A stretch of 64,000 nucleotides of DNA from JANMDU01 sp043777675 (GCA_043777675.1 JAYWHR010000033.1:1-64000), one strand, 5' to 3'; shown: positions 17,882 to 27,260, numbered from the stretch's first letter. A program made the numbers and translations. The notes: generated from the sequence alone by a model not told the origin.

Positions 17882-17974
17882 GGAAACGTGACCGAGTGGC
17901 CGAAGGTGCTCCCCTGCTAAGGGAGTATGGGGTGTTGAGCCTCATCAAGGGTTCGAATCCCTTCGTTTCCGCCA
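17882..17974 (+). tRNA. tRNA-Ser (anticodon GCT), CCA encoded
   Basis: A type II tRNA. The acceptor stem GGAAACG/CGTTTCC, the anticodon stem CTCCC/GGGAG with loop CTGCTAA (anticodon GCT, reading AGC/AGU), a long variable arm and the T-loop GGTTCGAATCC are all visible. The discriminator base is G and CCA is encoded at 17972-17974. A possible extended -10 (TGCGATAAT) lies about 11 bp upstream. Confidence 0.97.
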
Positions 17975-17982
17975 GCACATTG

Positions 17983-18016
17983 AAAAGCCCGTTTGATTCA
18001 TCAAACGGGCTTTTTT
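17983..18016. terminator. Bidirectional terminator between tRNA-Ser and ligA
   Basis: A perfect stem, AAAGCCCGTTTGA/TCAAACGGGCTTT with a 4-nt loop, is flanked by A and T runs. It serves the tRNA on the plus strand and the smc-zipA-ligA group on the minus strand. Confidence 0.93.
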
Positions 18017-18038
18017 ACGCCTACTCGCCTCGAGTGCG

Positions 18039-20207
18039 TCAGCCGGAGGCCAAAAGCGCCAGCATGGCTACTTCGTCGAGAACGGTAATGCCCAGCTCGG
18101 TTGCTTTTTCAAGCTTGCTGCCAGCATCTGCGCCCGCCACGACGTAGCTGGTTTTCTTGCTCACACTGCCCGAGACTTTTGCCCCGAGAGCCTCCAACAT
18201 ATCTTTGGCTTGATCACGGCTGAGCGTGGGGAAGGTACCTGTGAGCACGAAGGTTTTGCCAGCGAGGGTTTGAGGCGCACGTTCGACTCTCTCGCCCTCT
18301 TCCCAAGCGATGCCGACAGCACGCAACTGCTGCATCACCTCGCGGTTGTGCGGCTGTGCAAAGAAGGTATGCAGGCTGTGGGCGACGATGGGGCCGACGT
18401 CGTTGACCTCTAGGAGTTGCTCCTCGGTGGCATCCATGATCGCATCTAAACTGCCGAAATGCTTGGCCATCTCTTTGGCTGTAGCTTCACCGATTTGGCG
18501 GATGCCTAGACCATAGAGAAAGCGCGGCAAGGTTGTTTGCTTAGATTTTTCAAGAGCAGCGAGTATGTTTTGTGCAGACTTATCGGCCATTCGGTCTAAG
18601 GTGGCAAGCGATGTGAGGCCAAGGCGATACACATCTGGTAAGGTTTTGATCACGCCTGTATCGACGAGTTGATCGACCAATTTGTCACCCAAGCCCTCAA
18701 TATCCAAAGCGCGGCGCCCTGCAAAATGCAAAATCGCTTGCTTGCGCTGTGCGGGGCAAAATAAGCCACCAGTGCACCGCCAATCCGCTTCGTCTGGCTC
18801 TTTGGCAATGGCAGATTGGCATTCGGGGCATTGCCCTGACAGACGCTTGTAGATGTTGAGCGGTTCGCCGATAGCATCGGGGCGCTTATCAAGCACCACG
18901 CTCACCACCTCGGGAATCACATCCCCCGCGCGGCGAACGATCACCGTGTCGCCCACTCTCACATCTTTGCGCTGCGCCTCGCCTTCGTTGTGCAGCGTGG
19001 CATTCGTCACTGTCACCCCGCCCACGAAAACGGGTGAGAGCTTGGCCACGGGCGTGAGCTTACCTGTGCGCCCGACTTGAATGTCTATCGCTAGCACGGT
19101 TGTCATCTGCTCTTGGGCTGGATACTTGTGCGCCACAGCCCAGCGTGGTTCGCGAGTGACGAAGCCTAGACGCTTTTGCAGCGCAAAGCTGCTGACCTTG
19201 TACACGACGCCATCAATATCAAAAGGCAGCTTGTCGCGTTCAGATGCAATACGCTGGTGATACGCTATTAATTCAGTAGCGCCTCGCGCAATAGATGTGC
19301 CGGCTGAGACAGGAAAACCCCAAGATTTCAGAGTTTGCAGGGCTTGCCAGTGCGTCTCCAATACTGGGCCGCCCTCAGAGGGGGGCGTGAGCTCGCCCAA
19401 GCTGTACGCGAAGAAGCTCAAAGGGCGCTGGGCAGCAATTTTTGAATCGAGCTGGCGCACTGCACCTGCTGCCGCATTGCGCGGATTCACAAAGGTTTTC
19501 TCGCCCTTCATGCCCGCTGCGATTTTGCCGCGCTGGCGCTCATTCATCGCTTCAAATTCATCGCGCCGCATATACACCTCGCCGCGCACTTCCAGCACAG
19601 GCGGGGCATCTTGCGGAAGCTTCAAAGGAATTTGATGAATCGTACGAATGTTGTGCGTCACATCCTCACCGCTCTCGCCATCGCCGCGCGTGGCCGCTTG
19701 CACGAGGATACGGTTTTCGTAACGCAGGCTCATGGCCAAGCCGTCGAATTTCAGCTCAGCCACATATTCGACGGGCGGCGCATCGTCAGCGAGTTCCAGC
19801 TCCCTACGAATGCGCGCATCAAAGGCCTTTGCCCCACTGGCCTCAGTATCCGTTTCGGTGCGAATCGAGAGCATTGGGATCGCATGCCGCACGGTACGCA
19901 AACCATCCATCACCGCGCCGATCACGCGCTGCGTGGGGGAATCTGGCGTGAGAAGTTCGGGGTGTTGCTCTTCCAGAGCTTGCAAAAGCTTGAAGACGCG
20001 ATCATATTCCGCATCGGGGATTTGCGGATCATCAAGCACGTAATACTGGTGCGCGTGGTGATGCAAGTAGGCATGCATTGCATCACGTCGCGCTGCTGGC
20101 GATGCAGTTAAGTCATCTGCAATAGCTATTGAATTAGTAGCACTCCACGCATATTTCATGCCGACTACAGGCTTTTTTTCATCTGAAAAAAGATCAAAGG
20201 TGCTCAT
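18039..20207 (-). CDS. ligA: NAD-dependent DNA ligase LigA
   Basis: A 722-aa ligase that seals nicks in replication and repair using NAD+. In order it has the Ia domain (YYVLDDPQIPDAEYD), the adenylation domain with the catalytic Lys in VAELKFDGLAMSL, and the OB fold. A four-cysteine zinc finger follows (CPECQSAI...C...FCPAQ), then HhH repeats and a C-terminal BRCT domain. It is slightly long for the family because of a ~35-residue N-terminal extension, of which residues 14-28 are encoded by a dispersed-repeat copy. A second copy encodes residues 301-315 in a variable loop before DIDGVVYKV. It lies downstream of zipA and smc on the same strand. Confidence 0.98.
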   Translation of the reverse strand: MSTFDLFSDEKKPVVGMKYAWSATNSIAIADDLTASPAARRDAMHAYLHHHAHQYYVLDDPQIPDAEYDRVFKLLQALEEQHPELLTPDSPTQRVIGAVMDGLRTVRHAIPMLSIRTETDTEASGAKAFDARIRRELELADDAPPVEYVAELKFDGLAMSLRYENRILVQAATRGDGESGEDVTHNIRTIHQIPLKLPQDAPPVLEVRGEVYMRRDEFEAMNERQRGKIAAGMKGEKTFVNPRNAAAGAVRQLDSKIAAQRPLSFFAYSLGELTPPSEGGPVLETHWQALQTLKSWGFPVSAGTSIARGATELIAYHQRIASERDKLPFDIDGVVYKVSSFALQKRLGFVTREPRWAVAHKYPAQEQMTTVLAIDIQVGRTGKLTPVAKLSPVFVGGVTVTNATLHNEGEAQRKDVRVGDTVIVRRAGDVIPEVVSVVLDKRPDAIGEPLNIYKRLSGQCPECQSAIAKEPDEADWRCTGGLFCPAQRKQAILHFAGRRALDIEGLGDKLVDQLVDTGVIKTLPDVYRLGLTSLATLDRMADKSAQNILAALEKSKQTTLPRFLYGLGIRQIGEATAKEMAKHFGSLDAIMDATEEQLLEVNDVGPIVAHSLHTFFAQPHNREVMQQLRAVGIAWEEGERVERAPQTLAGKTFVLTGTFPTLSRDQAKDMLEALGAKVSGSVSKKTSYVVAGADAGSKLEKATELGITVLDEVAMLALLASG
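19264..19306 (+). repeat. Dispersed 43-bp repeat, copy 3 (inside ligA)
   Basis: GCTAT-N7-GTAGC, 19 nt, CCGGCTG. It is read antisense by ligA, in frame, as AGTSIARGATELIA. From memory of the E. coli protein, this segment is no longer than the homologous one, so the copy replaces rather than lengthens it. Confidence 0.75.
20125..20167 (+). repeat. Dispersed 43-bp repeat, copy 4 (ligA N-terminal extension)
   Basis: GCTAT-N7-GTAGC, 19 nt, CCGACTA, then a GGC-T7 tail. It is read antisense by ligA as VGMKYAWSATNSIA in the extra N-terminal segment. Confidence 0.8.
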
Positions 20208-20225
20208 CTGAGCCTATCCAAGCGA

Positions 20226-21302
20226 TCAACTGAACAAACGCCGCGACTGAGCTGAGCCTGCGGCCAGATCGCGGCTTTCTAGCGTGTCATAGAGCTGCTC
20301 AAGCTCAGCACCAATGGCATCCATCGCATCGCGCGTGATCATGCGGCCTTGTGCGTCAGAAATCAAGCCATCCATCGAAGCGGCCATGGCAATCGCCACA
20401 TCGCGCAGGCGCGGATAAGGCCGCTCGCCACGATCAACCTGCGGCACATCGAGCGCTAGATCCAAGCTTCGTAAAGCAGATTGTTCAGGGTCATCAGAAA
20501 GCGCTGCTTGCGTATCGAAATTGAGCGAGAGAATGGGCGGCATGCCTTGCACGGATGCAGGAAGCACCATACGCCCAGCAATCGCGCCTGCCACAAAGCC
20601 CTGGCGTGCGGCATGCTGCTGCACATAGCCCGTACTCCAAGCCACATTCTTAGCGCGCAGCGTAAAGCCTAATTGTGCATCGTGGCTACTGGCAAATTGA
20701 TCAAGCTCACGTGCACGCAGCACTTCGTCATGCATCTCTGGAAATTCTGCCACGCCGCCTAAAGCATCAGCAAAAGTTTGTACTTTTTGTACGAATTCAG
20801 AAAATTCAATCTCATTCAAAGCCCCCGTGCGGCTTGCAAGCTGCACGCCGGCCTGCATGGCCGTATAACGCTCGCCTGCGCGTGGGCTTTCCCATTCGCC
20901 TTCCATGCTCAGGCCCTCAATGGCAAAAGACTTGCTGCCGACACGGCGTGTGGCGGGAAGTGCGACTAAAGCCGCTTCGCCAGATATTGGTTCATCCAAA
21001 GTGATTTGCGCGGTCGCATCGATCAAAGCATCTAAGGCAGGCTTTCTATCCACCACCCAATTGGCTCCAAGCGGGATCAAATTGGATTCAAAATCATTGT
21101 TCAGCTTGGATGCCAGTGGTTGCTCAAAGCCTTCGGCATCAAAGCCGGGCTCGGTACGGTCTTTTGCCGCTGGTTCAACAGGTTGAGGCTCAGGCTGCGC
21201 AACGCGGGGTGCGTTGCGCCGCTGACTCCAAGCGCTGTGCGCTACGAGGCCGGCAAGCACAAGGCCGCCCAGAACGGCTAATCCAAGTGTGAGATTGTTC
21301 AA
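20226..21302 (-). CDS. zipA: ZipA-like cell division protein
   Basis: A 358-aa protein with an N-terminal membrane anchor (LGLAVLGGLVLAGLVAHSAW), a Pro/Glu-rich linker and a C-terminal domain of ZipA type (about residues 210-345). ZipA tethers FtsZ to the inner membrane. The position between smc and ligA supports the call. The start appears to be a TTG whose last bases overlap the smc stop (TTGA), so its translation is probably coupled to smc. I see no alternative ATG that would keep the membrane anchor. Confidence 0.8.
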   Translation of the reverse strand: MNNLTLGLAVLGGLVLAGLVAHSAWSQRRNAPRVAQPEPQPVEPAAKDRTEPGFDAEGFEQPLASKLNNDFESNLIPLGANWVVDRKPALDALIDATAQITLDEPISGEAALVALPATRRVGSKSFAIEGLSMEGEWESPRAGERYTAMQAGVQLASRTGALNEIEFSEFVQKVQTFADALGGVAEFPEMHDEVLRARELDQFASSHDAQLGFTLRAKNVAWSTGYVQQHAARQGFVAGAIAGRMVLPASVQGMPPILSLNFDTQAALSDDPEQSALRSLDLALDVPQVDRGERPYPRLRDVAIAMAASMDGLISDAQGRMITRDAMDAIGAELEQLYDTLESRDLAAGSAQSRRLFS

Positions 21303-24300
21303 GCTGTCTCCGCAATCTTGGTCGCCGCTTCCATATCTACCGCCACAATCCTAGACACGCCCTGCTCCTGCATCGTCACACCAATGAGTTGCTCGGCCAT
21401 TTCCATGGCGATCTTGTTGTGGCTGATGAAGAGAAATTGGGTGCCCTTCTTGCTCATAGAGGCCACTAATTTGGAATAGCGCTCAGTGTTCGCGTCATCA
21501 AGCGGCGCATCCACCTCATCGAGCAAACAGAAAGGCGCGGGATTGAGCATAAAGATGGCGAATACGAGCGCAATCGCCGTGAGCGCCTTCTCGCCGCCGG
21601 ACAGCAAATGAATCGTCTGGTTTTTCTTGCCAGGAGGCTGCGCCATCACCTGCACGCCAGAATCCAAAATCTCATCGCCTGTCATCATCAGCTTGGCATT
21701 GCCGCCGCCAAAGAGCTCAGGGAACATTTTTCCGAAATGCTCATTCACGGTGTTAAATGTGCCTTGCAGCAGCTCGCGCGTCTCGCCGTCGATCTTCACA
21801 ATCGCGTCTTGTAGGGTGTTGATCGCTTCTGTCAAATCGGCCATTTGTGCGTCGAGAAACGTCTTGCGCTCGCGCGAGGCGGTGAGTTCTTCCAAAGCGG
21901 CTAAGTTGACCGCGCCGAGCGCATTCACATCGCGCTGGAATTGATCGATGCTACCTTGGAGGCCAGACAGCTTCACATTCCCCTCCACGATGCTCTTGGC
22001 CAGCGCTTCTAAATCGGCATTGGCTTGCGTGAGTTGCTCTGTGTATTGCTCCAAGCCGATGCGAGCAGCCTGCTCTTTAAGCTGGAAATCTGTGATGCGC
22101 TGGCGCAGGGGATCCAGCTCGCGCTCTAACTGCAAACGGCGCTCATCGCTGGCTCGCAGCTTGGAAGTCAAGTCGTCGTACTCACTGCGCTTTGCACCCA
22201 AGGTTTGCTCGCGCTGCATCTTGACTGACAGCGCACTTTGCAAGCCGGCTTGGGCAGCCACGTCAGACAGACGCTGCAATTCTTCGCCAGCGCGGCTGTT
22301 TTCTAAAGTGAGCGATGCCGCTTGCTGCGTAGCCGTTTCTATGGCGCGGGATAATTCGCCCTTTCGCGCTTCCATGCTGCGCAGGGTAAATGTGGCCTCT
22401 TGTGATTGACGCTCTAAGCCGCGCAATTGTTCGCGTGATTCAGCAAGTTTGCGCTCCGATTCGATCACGCGCTCATCAAGCTGCGCGTGGCGCTCTTGGC
22501 TGTCTGCGAGCTGCATATCGAGCTCTTCAAATGTCGCCTCTGCTGCGGCTTTGCGCTCAGCCAAATCCTGCAACTGATCATCGACTTCTTGCAGATCGCC
22601 GCTGAGCTGCTGGGCGCGAGCGCGGGTTTGCTCGGCCATTTGCGTCAGGCGCAAGGTTTCCACTTGCAGCTCATGCGCGCGCTGCGTGCCCTCTTGCGCT
22701 TGACGCCGCGCAACGCCAAGGCGCGCCGATGAATCGTTGTACTGCGCCTCCGCTTTGAGCTGCGCATTGCGGCTTTCTTCCACAATGAAGGCTTGAGCAC
22801 GTAATTGTTTCTCAATATTTTCAATCTCTTGTGCGCGAGCGAGCAAACCCGCTTGCTCGGAATCTTGCGCATAAAAGCTCACGCTGTAAGCGCTGACGCA
22901 ATGGCCGCTCTTGACGTAAATGACTTCACCCGCTTGCAGCTTGTCGCGTGCAGCTAGCGCATCTTCCACGCTTTGCGCGGTGTAGCAGCCATGAAGCCAA
23001 CTGCCAAGCAGTGCCTTTAAGCCCGCATCGTTCACACGCAACAGATCCACAAGTTTAGGAAGGCTTGAAGCTTTCTCTGGCGCAGCAGCTTGTGGCGGGC
23101 AGTAGAAAGCTAATTTTGCAGGTGGCGCATCTTGCGCAAACGCACGCACCGTCTCAAGCCTGCCCACCTCCAAGCTCATCATGCGCTCGCGCAGCGCGGC
23201 TTCCAGCGCTTGCTCCCAACCTTGTTCGATATGCAGCTTTGTCCACAGTGCTGCCAGCGAATCAAGCCCATGCTTTTGCAACCAGGGCTTGAGTTTGCCA
23301 TCCGTCTTCACCTTGTCTTGCAAAGCTTTCAGCGCTTCGTTGCGAGCTGAGAGATCGGCATTCTTCGCTGATTCTTGATTGAGAGCGGTTTGTTTGGTGC
23401 GGCGGTCTTCATCCAATTGCGGCAAGCTATCTTGCAGCTCATGCAAGATAGCTTCGGCAACATCTTTGCCTTCGGTTGCCGTGGCGAGCTGCGCAGTTAA
23501 GTTCACAAGCCTCTGCTCATCTGGCGAGGCCAGTGCATTTTTATCCGCATGCAAGCGCTCCCGGCGCAGCGTCAGATTCCGACTTTGCTCTTCAATGTTG
23601 CGCTGATCCGCAGCCAACACTTGGATCTGCTGCTGCACTTGCCCTACAGCGCTACGCTGCTCATTGGCTTTGCCTTGTGCTGCGCGCAGCGCTTCTTCCA
23701 ATTCAGGCAAGCTATTGGCCTGCTCTTCAAATTGCGCAGCCAGCAAAGCAGATTTCTCATCGTTTTCAAAGGCTTGCGCTGACAGCGTTTCAATCTCAGC
23801 ACTCGATTCTTCTTTGCGCGACGCCCACATGAGCGATTGCTCTTTGATCTGCGAGAGGCGCTGCTCAATGCGCAAGCGCCCATCAACCACAAAACGAATC
23901 TCCGCTTCTAGCCTGCCCACATCGGCGCTGGCTTCATACAGCAAGCCTTGCGCTTGATTCACGCTATCGCCGGCGGTGTAATGCGCTTGGCGAATCGTCT
24001 CCAGCTCGCTTTCAATTTTTCGCAGATCCGCAATGCGTGACTCGAGTGCGTTTACCGCCGCGTCTTGGTCGCTTTTGACTTTGCCCTGCTCTTCCAGAGC
24101 ATCCGCACGCTTTAAAAACCAAAGTTGCTGTTGCTTGAGGCTGATGCCTTCTTGCAGCGATTTGTATTTCCGCGCGACTTCAGCTTGCTTCTCCAGTTTT
24201 TCTAAATTCGCGTTCAACTCGCGCAAAATATCTTCCACGCGCGTCATGTTCTCACGCGTATCAGTCAACCGGTTTTCCGTCTCGCGCCGCCGCTCTTTGT

Positions 24301-24817
24301 ATTTTGAAACACCCGCCGCCTCTTCCAAAAACAGACGCAGCTCTTCCGGGCGAGATTCAATGATGCGGCTAATCGTGCCTTGGCCAATAATGGCGTAAGC
24401 ACGTGGGCCCAGACCTGTGCCCAAAAACACATCCTGCACATCTCGGCGACGCACGGGCTGATTGTTGATGTAATAGCTGCTTGTTCCATCTCGTGTGAGC
24501 ACGCGCTTGACGGCGATCTCCAAAAACTGCGCCCACTGGCCACCGGCTCGGTGATCCTCGTTGCCGAAAACCAACTCCACGCTTGAGCGGCTCGATGCCT
24601 TGCGTGTTGTCGTGCCGTTAAAGATCACATCTTGCATCGATTCGCCACGCAGCTCAGACGCCCGGCTCTCGCCCAGCACCCAACGCACCGCATCCATGAT
24701 GTTGGATTTGCCGCAACCATTGGGCCCGACCACGCCCACAAGCTGGCCGGGAAGCAGGAAATTGGTGGGCTCCGCGAAGGATTTGAAACCAGAAAGTTTG
24801 ATCGAATTAAGACGCAC
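21299..24817 (-). CDS. smc: Chromosome segregation ATPase SMC
   Basis: A full-length 1172-aa SMC protein. The N-terminal head has RLNSIKLSGFKSF and Walker A GPNGCGKSN. Two long coiled coils flank a hinge (about 510-660). The C-terminal head carries the signature LLSGGEKALTAIALVFAI and Walker B CLLDEVDAPLDD. It condenses and segregates chromosomes, normally with ScpAB. A GTG at 24817 is the only start that leaves the conserved N-terminus intact. It heads the smc-zipA-ligA group. Confidence 0.97.
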   Translation of the reverse strand: MRLNSIKLSGFKSFAEPTNFLLPGQLVGVVGPNGCGKSNIMDAVRWVLGESRASELRGESMQDVIFNGTTTRKASSRSSVELVFGNEDHRAGGQWAQFLEIAVKRVLTRDGTSSYYINNQPVRRRDVQDVFLGTGLGPRAYAIIGQGTISRIIESRPEELRLFLEEAAGVSKYKERRRETENRLTDTRENMTRVEDILRELNANLEKLEKQAEVARKYKSLQEGISLKQQQLWFLKRADALEEQGKVKSDQDAAVNALESRIADLRKIESELETIRQAHYTAGDSVNQAQGLLYEASADVGRLEAEIRFVVDGRLRIEQRLSQIKEQSLMWASRKEESSAEIETLSAQAFENDEKSALLAAQFEEQANSLPELEEALRAAQGKANEQRSAVGQVQQQIQVLAADQRNIEEQSRNLTLRRERLHADKNALASPDEQRLVNLTAQLATATEGKDVAEAILHELQDSLPQLDEDRRTKQTALNQESAKNADLSARNEALKALQDKVKTDGKLKPWLQKHGLDSLAALWTKLHIEQGWEQALEAALRERMMSLEVGRLETVRAFAQDAPPAKLAFYCPPQAAAPEKASSLPKLVDLLRVNDAGLKALLGSWLHGCYTAQSVEDALAARDKLQAGEVIYVKSGHCVSAYSVSFYAQDSEQAGLLARAQEIENIEKQLRAQAFIVEESRNAQLKAEAQYNDSSARLGVARRQAQEGTQRAHELQVETLRLTQMAEQTRARAQQLSGDLQEVDDQLQDLAERKAAAEATFEELDMQLADSQERHAQLDERVIESERKLAESREQLRGLERQSQEATFTLRSMEARKGELSRAIETATQQAASLTLENSRAGEELQRLSDVAAQAGLQSALSVKMQREQTLGAKRSEYDDLTSKLRASDERRLQLERELDPLRQRITDFQLKEQAARIGLEQYTEQLTQANADLEALAKSIVEGNVKLSGLQGSIDQFQRDVNALGAVNLAALEELTASRERKTFLDAQMADLTEAINTLQDAIVKIDGETRELLQGTFNTVNEHFGKMFPELFGGGNAKLMMTGDEILDSGVQVMAQPPGKKNQTIHLLSGGEKALTAIALVFAIFMLNPAPFCLLDEVDAPLDDANTERYSKLVASMSKKGTQFLFISHNKIAMEMAEQLIGVTMQEQGVSRIVAVDMEAATKIAETA

Positions 24818-24938
24818 GAGGAACCTGTGAAACCATTGTTTTTAGAGCGCCTTTGAACACAAGGCCTCATTGGCAAACAGAGATGTTACCTGAGTCAAAT
24901 TGCTGAGTTTTTTTATTTCCGGTTCGGGAGTTGTAACT

Positions 24939-24981
24939 ACTATCAATTTATGAGCGGTCCTCGTAGGCTTTATGCCGGCTA
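24939..24981 (+). repeat. Dispersed 43-bp repeat, copy 5 (intergenic)
   Basis: A palindromic half with mismatches (ACTATCAATTTATGAGC), 19 nt, CCGGCTA, then AGGC-T5 tail. It lies upstream of smc. Confidence 0.85.
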
Positions 24982-25141
24982 TAGGCTCTTTTTGTGTACA
25001 AAATTGCCGGTATATCGGTGCGCTCTTAAATTGCGCGGTATCTGAGCTCTAGCAGGTGTTGCATGCTCCGAGCAGGCTAGGAGGCAAACGCCTCAGAGCC
25101 TTGTCTGGTCGCCGGTCTAGCCAAAGAGTAACGCTACGAAT

Positions 25142-25184
25142 GCTACAAAATCAATAGCATTCCACGCAATGAATGCGCCGCCAA
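25142..25184 (+). repeat. Dispersed 43-bp repeat, copy 6 (intergenic)
   Basis: GCTAC-N7-ATAGC, 19 nt, CCGCCAA, then a GCC-T5 tail. It begins 20 bp before the end of the membrane-protein gene, on the smc side. Confidence 0.75.
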
Positions 25185-25204
25185 TATGCCATTTTTAGCA
25201 AAAA

Positions 25205-25621
25205 TCAATGCGACAAAGAAGCCGCGGCCTGAATGTCCGCCATCACGCGTGAATCGCGCTGCGCCAATGTCCAAAGTTGTGCGTCTTGATTCGCCAAACG
25301 CTGCACCTTGCGCCAATGCACAAAAGCACCTCGCATCTTGCGGACAGCCACAAGCATCGGATCCATCAGTAGCGCCATCGCGGCAAAGCCCAATGCCCAC
25401 AAGGCAATCCACGCGGCAAACAAATGGCCATCCGTGATCGTTTCAATCACTTGGTTGGCCACGACCAACAGCGCCGCCACCAAAGCCATCACCAACATCG
25501 CTGCCAGACTACGTGAACTGTCCAAACGAAAACGACGACCCTTTAAAAAAGAAACTGCGTTTTCAACGCGCTCAACTCCCGAATGAGTGGTCGAATAATC
25601 AACGTGGACGAATTTGCTCAT
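25205..25621 (-). CDS. Small integral membrane protein of unknown function
   Basis: 138 aa with a basic N-terminal segment (KGRRFRLD) and two or three membrane helices (SLAAMLVMALVAALLVVANQ and AAWIALWALGFAAMALLMDP). The cytoplasmic tail is amphipathic and rich in Arg/Gln. I recognise no family. It is transcribed away from the LysR-type regulator at 25748 and shares a 126-bp intergenic region holding two palindromes, so it may be that regulator's target. Start ATG at 25621. Confidence 0.65.
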   Translation of the reverse strand: MSKFVHVDYSTTHSGVERVENAVSFLKGRRFRLDSSRSLAAMLVMALVAALLVVANQVIETITDGHLFAAWIALWALGFAAMALLMDPMLVAVRKMRGAFVHWRKVQRLANQDAQLWTLAQRDSRVMADIQAAASLSH

Positions 25622-25645
25622 GACATGACCTCTGAAAGTGTTATC

Positions 25646-25660
25646 CAGTCACTGTGACTG
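25646..25660. promoter_or_regulatory. 15-bp perfect palindrome in the divergent promoter region
   Basis: CAGTCAC-T-GTGACTG, 24 bp upstream of the membrane-protein start. A candidate operator for the divergent LysR-type regulator or another dimeric factor. Confidence 0.4.
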
Positions 25661-25709
25661 AAGCGATGTGTCAATACTAGGGTTAGCACCAATAAATGTC
25701 TACTTTATA

Positions 25710-25733
25710 TTAATGATAAATACTATTCATTAA
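25710..25733. promoter_or_regulatory. Candidate LysR-type binding site
   Basis: Inverted repeat TTAATGA-N10-TCATTAA, 14 bp upstream of the LysR gene start. Its AT-rich interrupted dyad is typical of LysR-type sites, and its position would suit autoregulation. Confidence 0.45.
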
Positions 25734-25747
25734 AATGATAATAAAAC

Positions 25748-26749
25748 ATGACGAATCCATCTTTCAATTTCCGCACCCTCGATCTGAATTTACTGCGCAT
25801 TTTGGATTGCGTGCTGACCGAGCGCAGCCTCACGCGCGCTGCGGCTCAATTAGCCATGACGCAGCCTGCTGTCAGCAATGCGATGAAGCGCCTGCGCGAT
25901 GCGCTGGGAGACGATCTGGTGCAGCGCTGCGGCTTTGGCGTGCAGCCCACACCGCGCGCGCTGCTGCTTTGGCCCGCTGTGCGCGCCGCTTTACAAAGTC
26001 TCGAGCAAACGCTCAGCCCCGGGCAGTTTGATCCTGCCCATTCAGATACCACCTTCGTGCTCGCCATGGCAGACGCCACCGCTGCTGAGCTGATGCCCAG
26101 CTTGGTGGAGACCATCGAAAGCGATGCACCGGGCATATCCATGCGCGTGCTGCCACTGACAACGCGCGATCCGCGCCGCCTGCTTAGCACTGAGCAGATC
26201 GATTTAGCGGTGGGTCATTTCCCTGCTGTGTTGGCGGATATCACAGCGCAAGCGCAGGCTGGCCAAGCCATCGCCGGCTCAGGCGCTGAATTTTTTCATG
26301 ATCGCCTGTACGACGGGCAATACGTCTGCGTGATGCGCAGCGGCCATCCATTGGCTAGAAAGCCCCAACTCAGCCTTGATCAGTTTTGCGCGGCTCATCA
26401 TCTGCTGGTTAGCTTCTCAGGCCGCCCCTTTGGATTTGTGGACGAGGCGCTGGCCAGCCTGGCGCGCTCAAGGCGCATCGTACTCACGGTGAACCAATTC
26501 TTCACCGCCGGCCGCGTGGTTGCTCGCTCCAATTTGCTCACTGTGCTGCCTCGGCATTTCGTGCGCGTCGCCGATAGCGCCAATGAACTGGTGATCCGAG
26601 AACTCCCCTTTGATATGCCCATCGTTCATGTTGATAGCCTCTGGCATCGCAGAAGCAATGAGCAATCAGCGCATCGCTGGCTGAGGCAGCAGGTGGTTCA
26701 AGCCGCTGTGCAAGTGTTTGGGGATGAGGTTACAGCCCAAGCGTTGTAG
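25748..26749 (+). CDS. LysR-family transcriptional regulator
   Basis: A 333-aa regulator. The N-terminal winged HTH (about residues 10-70, LNLLRILDCVLTERSLTRAA then MTQPAVSNAMKRLRDAL) is characteristic. It is followed by a linker helix and a two-lobed inducer-binding domain. The start resembles the NodD/LeuO/PcpR-like branch (LDLNLLRILD). No effector can be predicted. It diverges from a small membrane protein gene, and its 3' end overlaps that of the convergent gene at 26730. Confidence 0.93.
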   Translation: MTNPSFNFRTLDLNLLRILDCVLTERSLTRAAAQLAMTQPAVSNAMKRLRDALGDDLVQRCGFGVQPTPRALLLWPAVRAALQSLEQTLSPGQFDPAHSDTTFVLAMADATAAELMPSLVETIESDAPGISMRVLPLTTRDPRRLLSTEQIDLAVGHFPAVLADITAQAQAGQAIAGSGAEFFHDRLYDGQYVCVMRSGHPLARKPQLSLDQFCAAHHLLVSFSGRPFGFVDEALASLARSRRIVLTVNQFFTAGRVVARSNLLTVLPRHFVRVADSANELVIRELPFDMPIVHVDSLWHRRSNEQSAHRWLRQQVVQAAVQVFGDEVTAQAL

Positions 26750-27260
26750 ATGGAAACGATGGCGCACTGAGGCAGAGCCACTGATTGCTCAGCTCGCGCA
26801 AATCCACTCGGCGCTTGGCCTCATAGCCTGCGACGCCTTTGCACAGAGCCGGCTGCAAGCGCTGCATCGCCCAATTGTCGCTGAGGATCAGGCTTGGAAA
26901 TCCCTCATCGGAGGCAGTTGTGACGGCGCGGGCTTCGATGATATGGCTCCACTGCTTGCGCCAATTCACGAAGCGAGAATGTTTGGCGATCAGGCCATCA
27001 AAGCGTTTGGCAACCATGGTGAGCTTGCGGCCTGTGGCGCTCCATGCTTGCAGATCCGCCTCTACGCTGCGCTCGCCCAGCGGCCACTCTTCGTAGCTCA
27101 GATCAAACCAAACCATCTCACGCCAGCCTTCTTTTGCTGCAGTAGAAATGGCATCGCGGATGAGCTGATGAAAATCTGCGCGGCCTGAGAATGCACCTTC
27201 GAGCAAACACTTAGCTTTCTCTGGCGCACCCGCGGGCGCAGGGTTGGCATCATTGCCCAT
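26730..27260 (-). CDS. Hypothetical protein coupled to the uL16 hydroxylase gene
   Basis: 176 aa, soluble, no signal peptide or membrane segment. The composition is mixed alpha/beta with conserved-looking aromatic and acidic patches (REMVWFDLSYEEWPLGERS). I recognise no domain. ATG at 27260 has AAGGA 7 nt upstream and overlaps the 3' end of roxA by 11 nt, so the two should be co-translated. The longer frame starts with a TTG and is less likely. The 3' end overlaps the convergent LysR gene by 20 nt. Confidence 0.65.
   Translation of the reverse strand: MGNDANPAPAGAPEKAKCLLEGAFSGRADFHQLIRDAISTAAKEGWREMVWFDLSYEEWPLGERSVEADLQAWSATGRKLTMVAKRFDGLIAKHSRFVNWRKQWSHIIEARAVTTASDEGFPSLILSDNWAMQRLQPALCKGVAGYEAKRRVDLRELSNQWLCLSAPSFPSTTLGL

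Larger units (their letters stand above)
24818..25204. other. 387-bp intergenic region with two repeat copies
   Basis: No gene is visible. The stretch holds the upstream region of smc and two dispersed-repeat copies in the same orientation (24939-24981 and 25142-25184). Confidence 0.7.
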
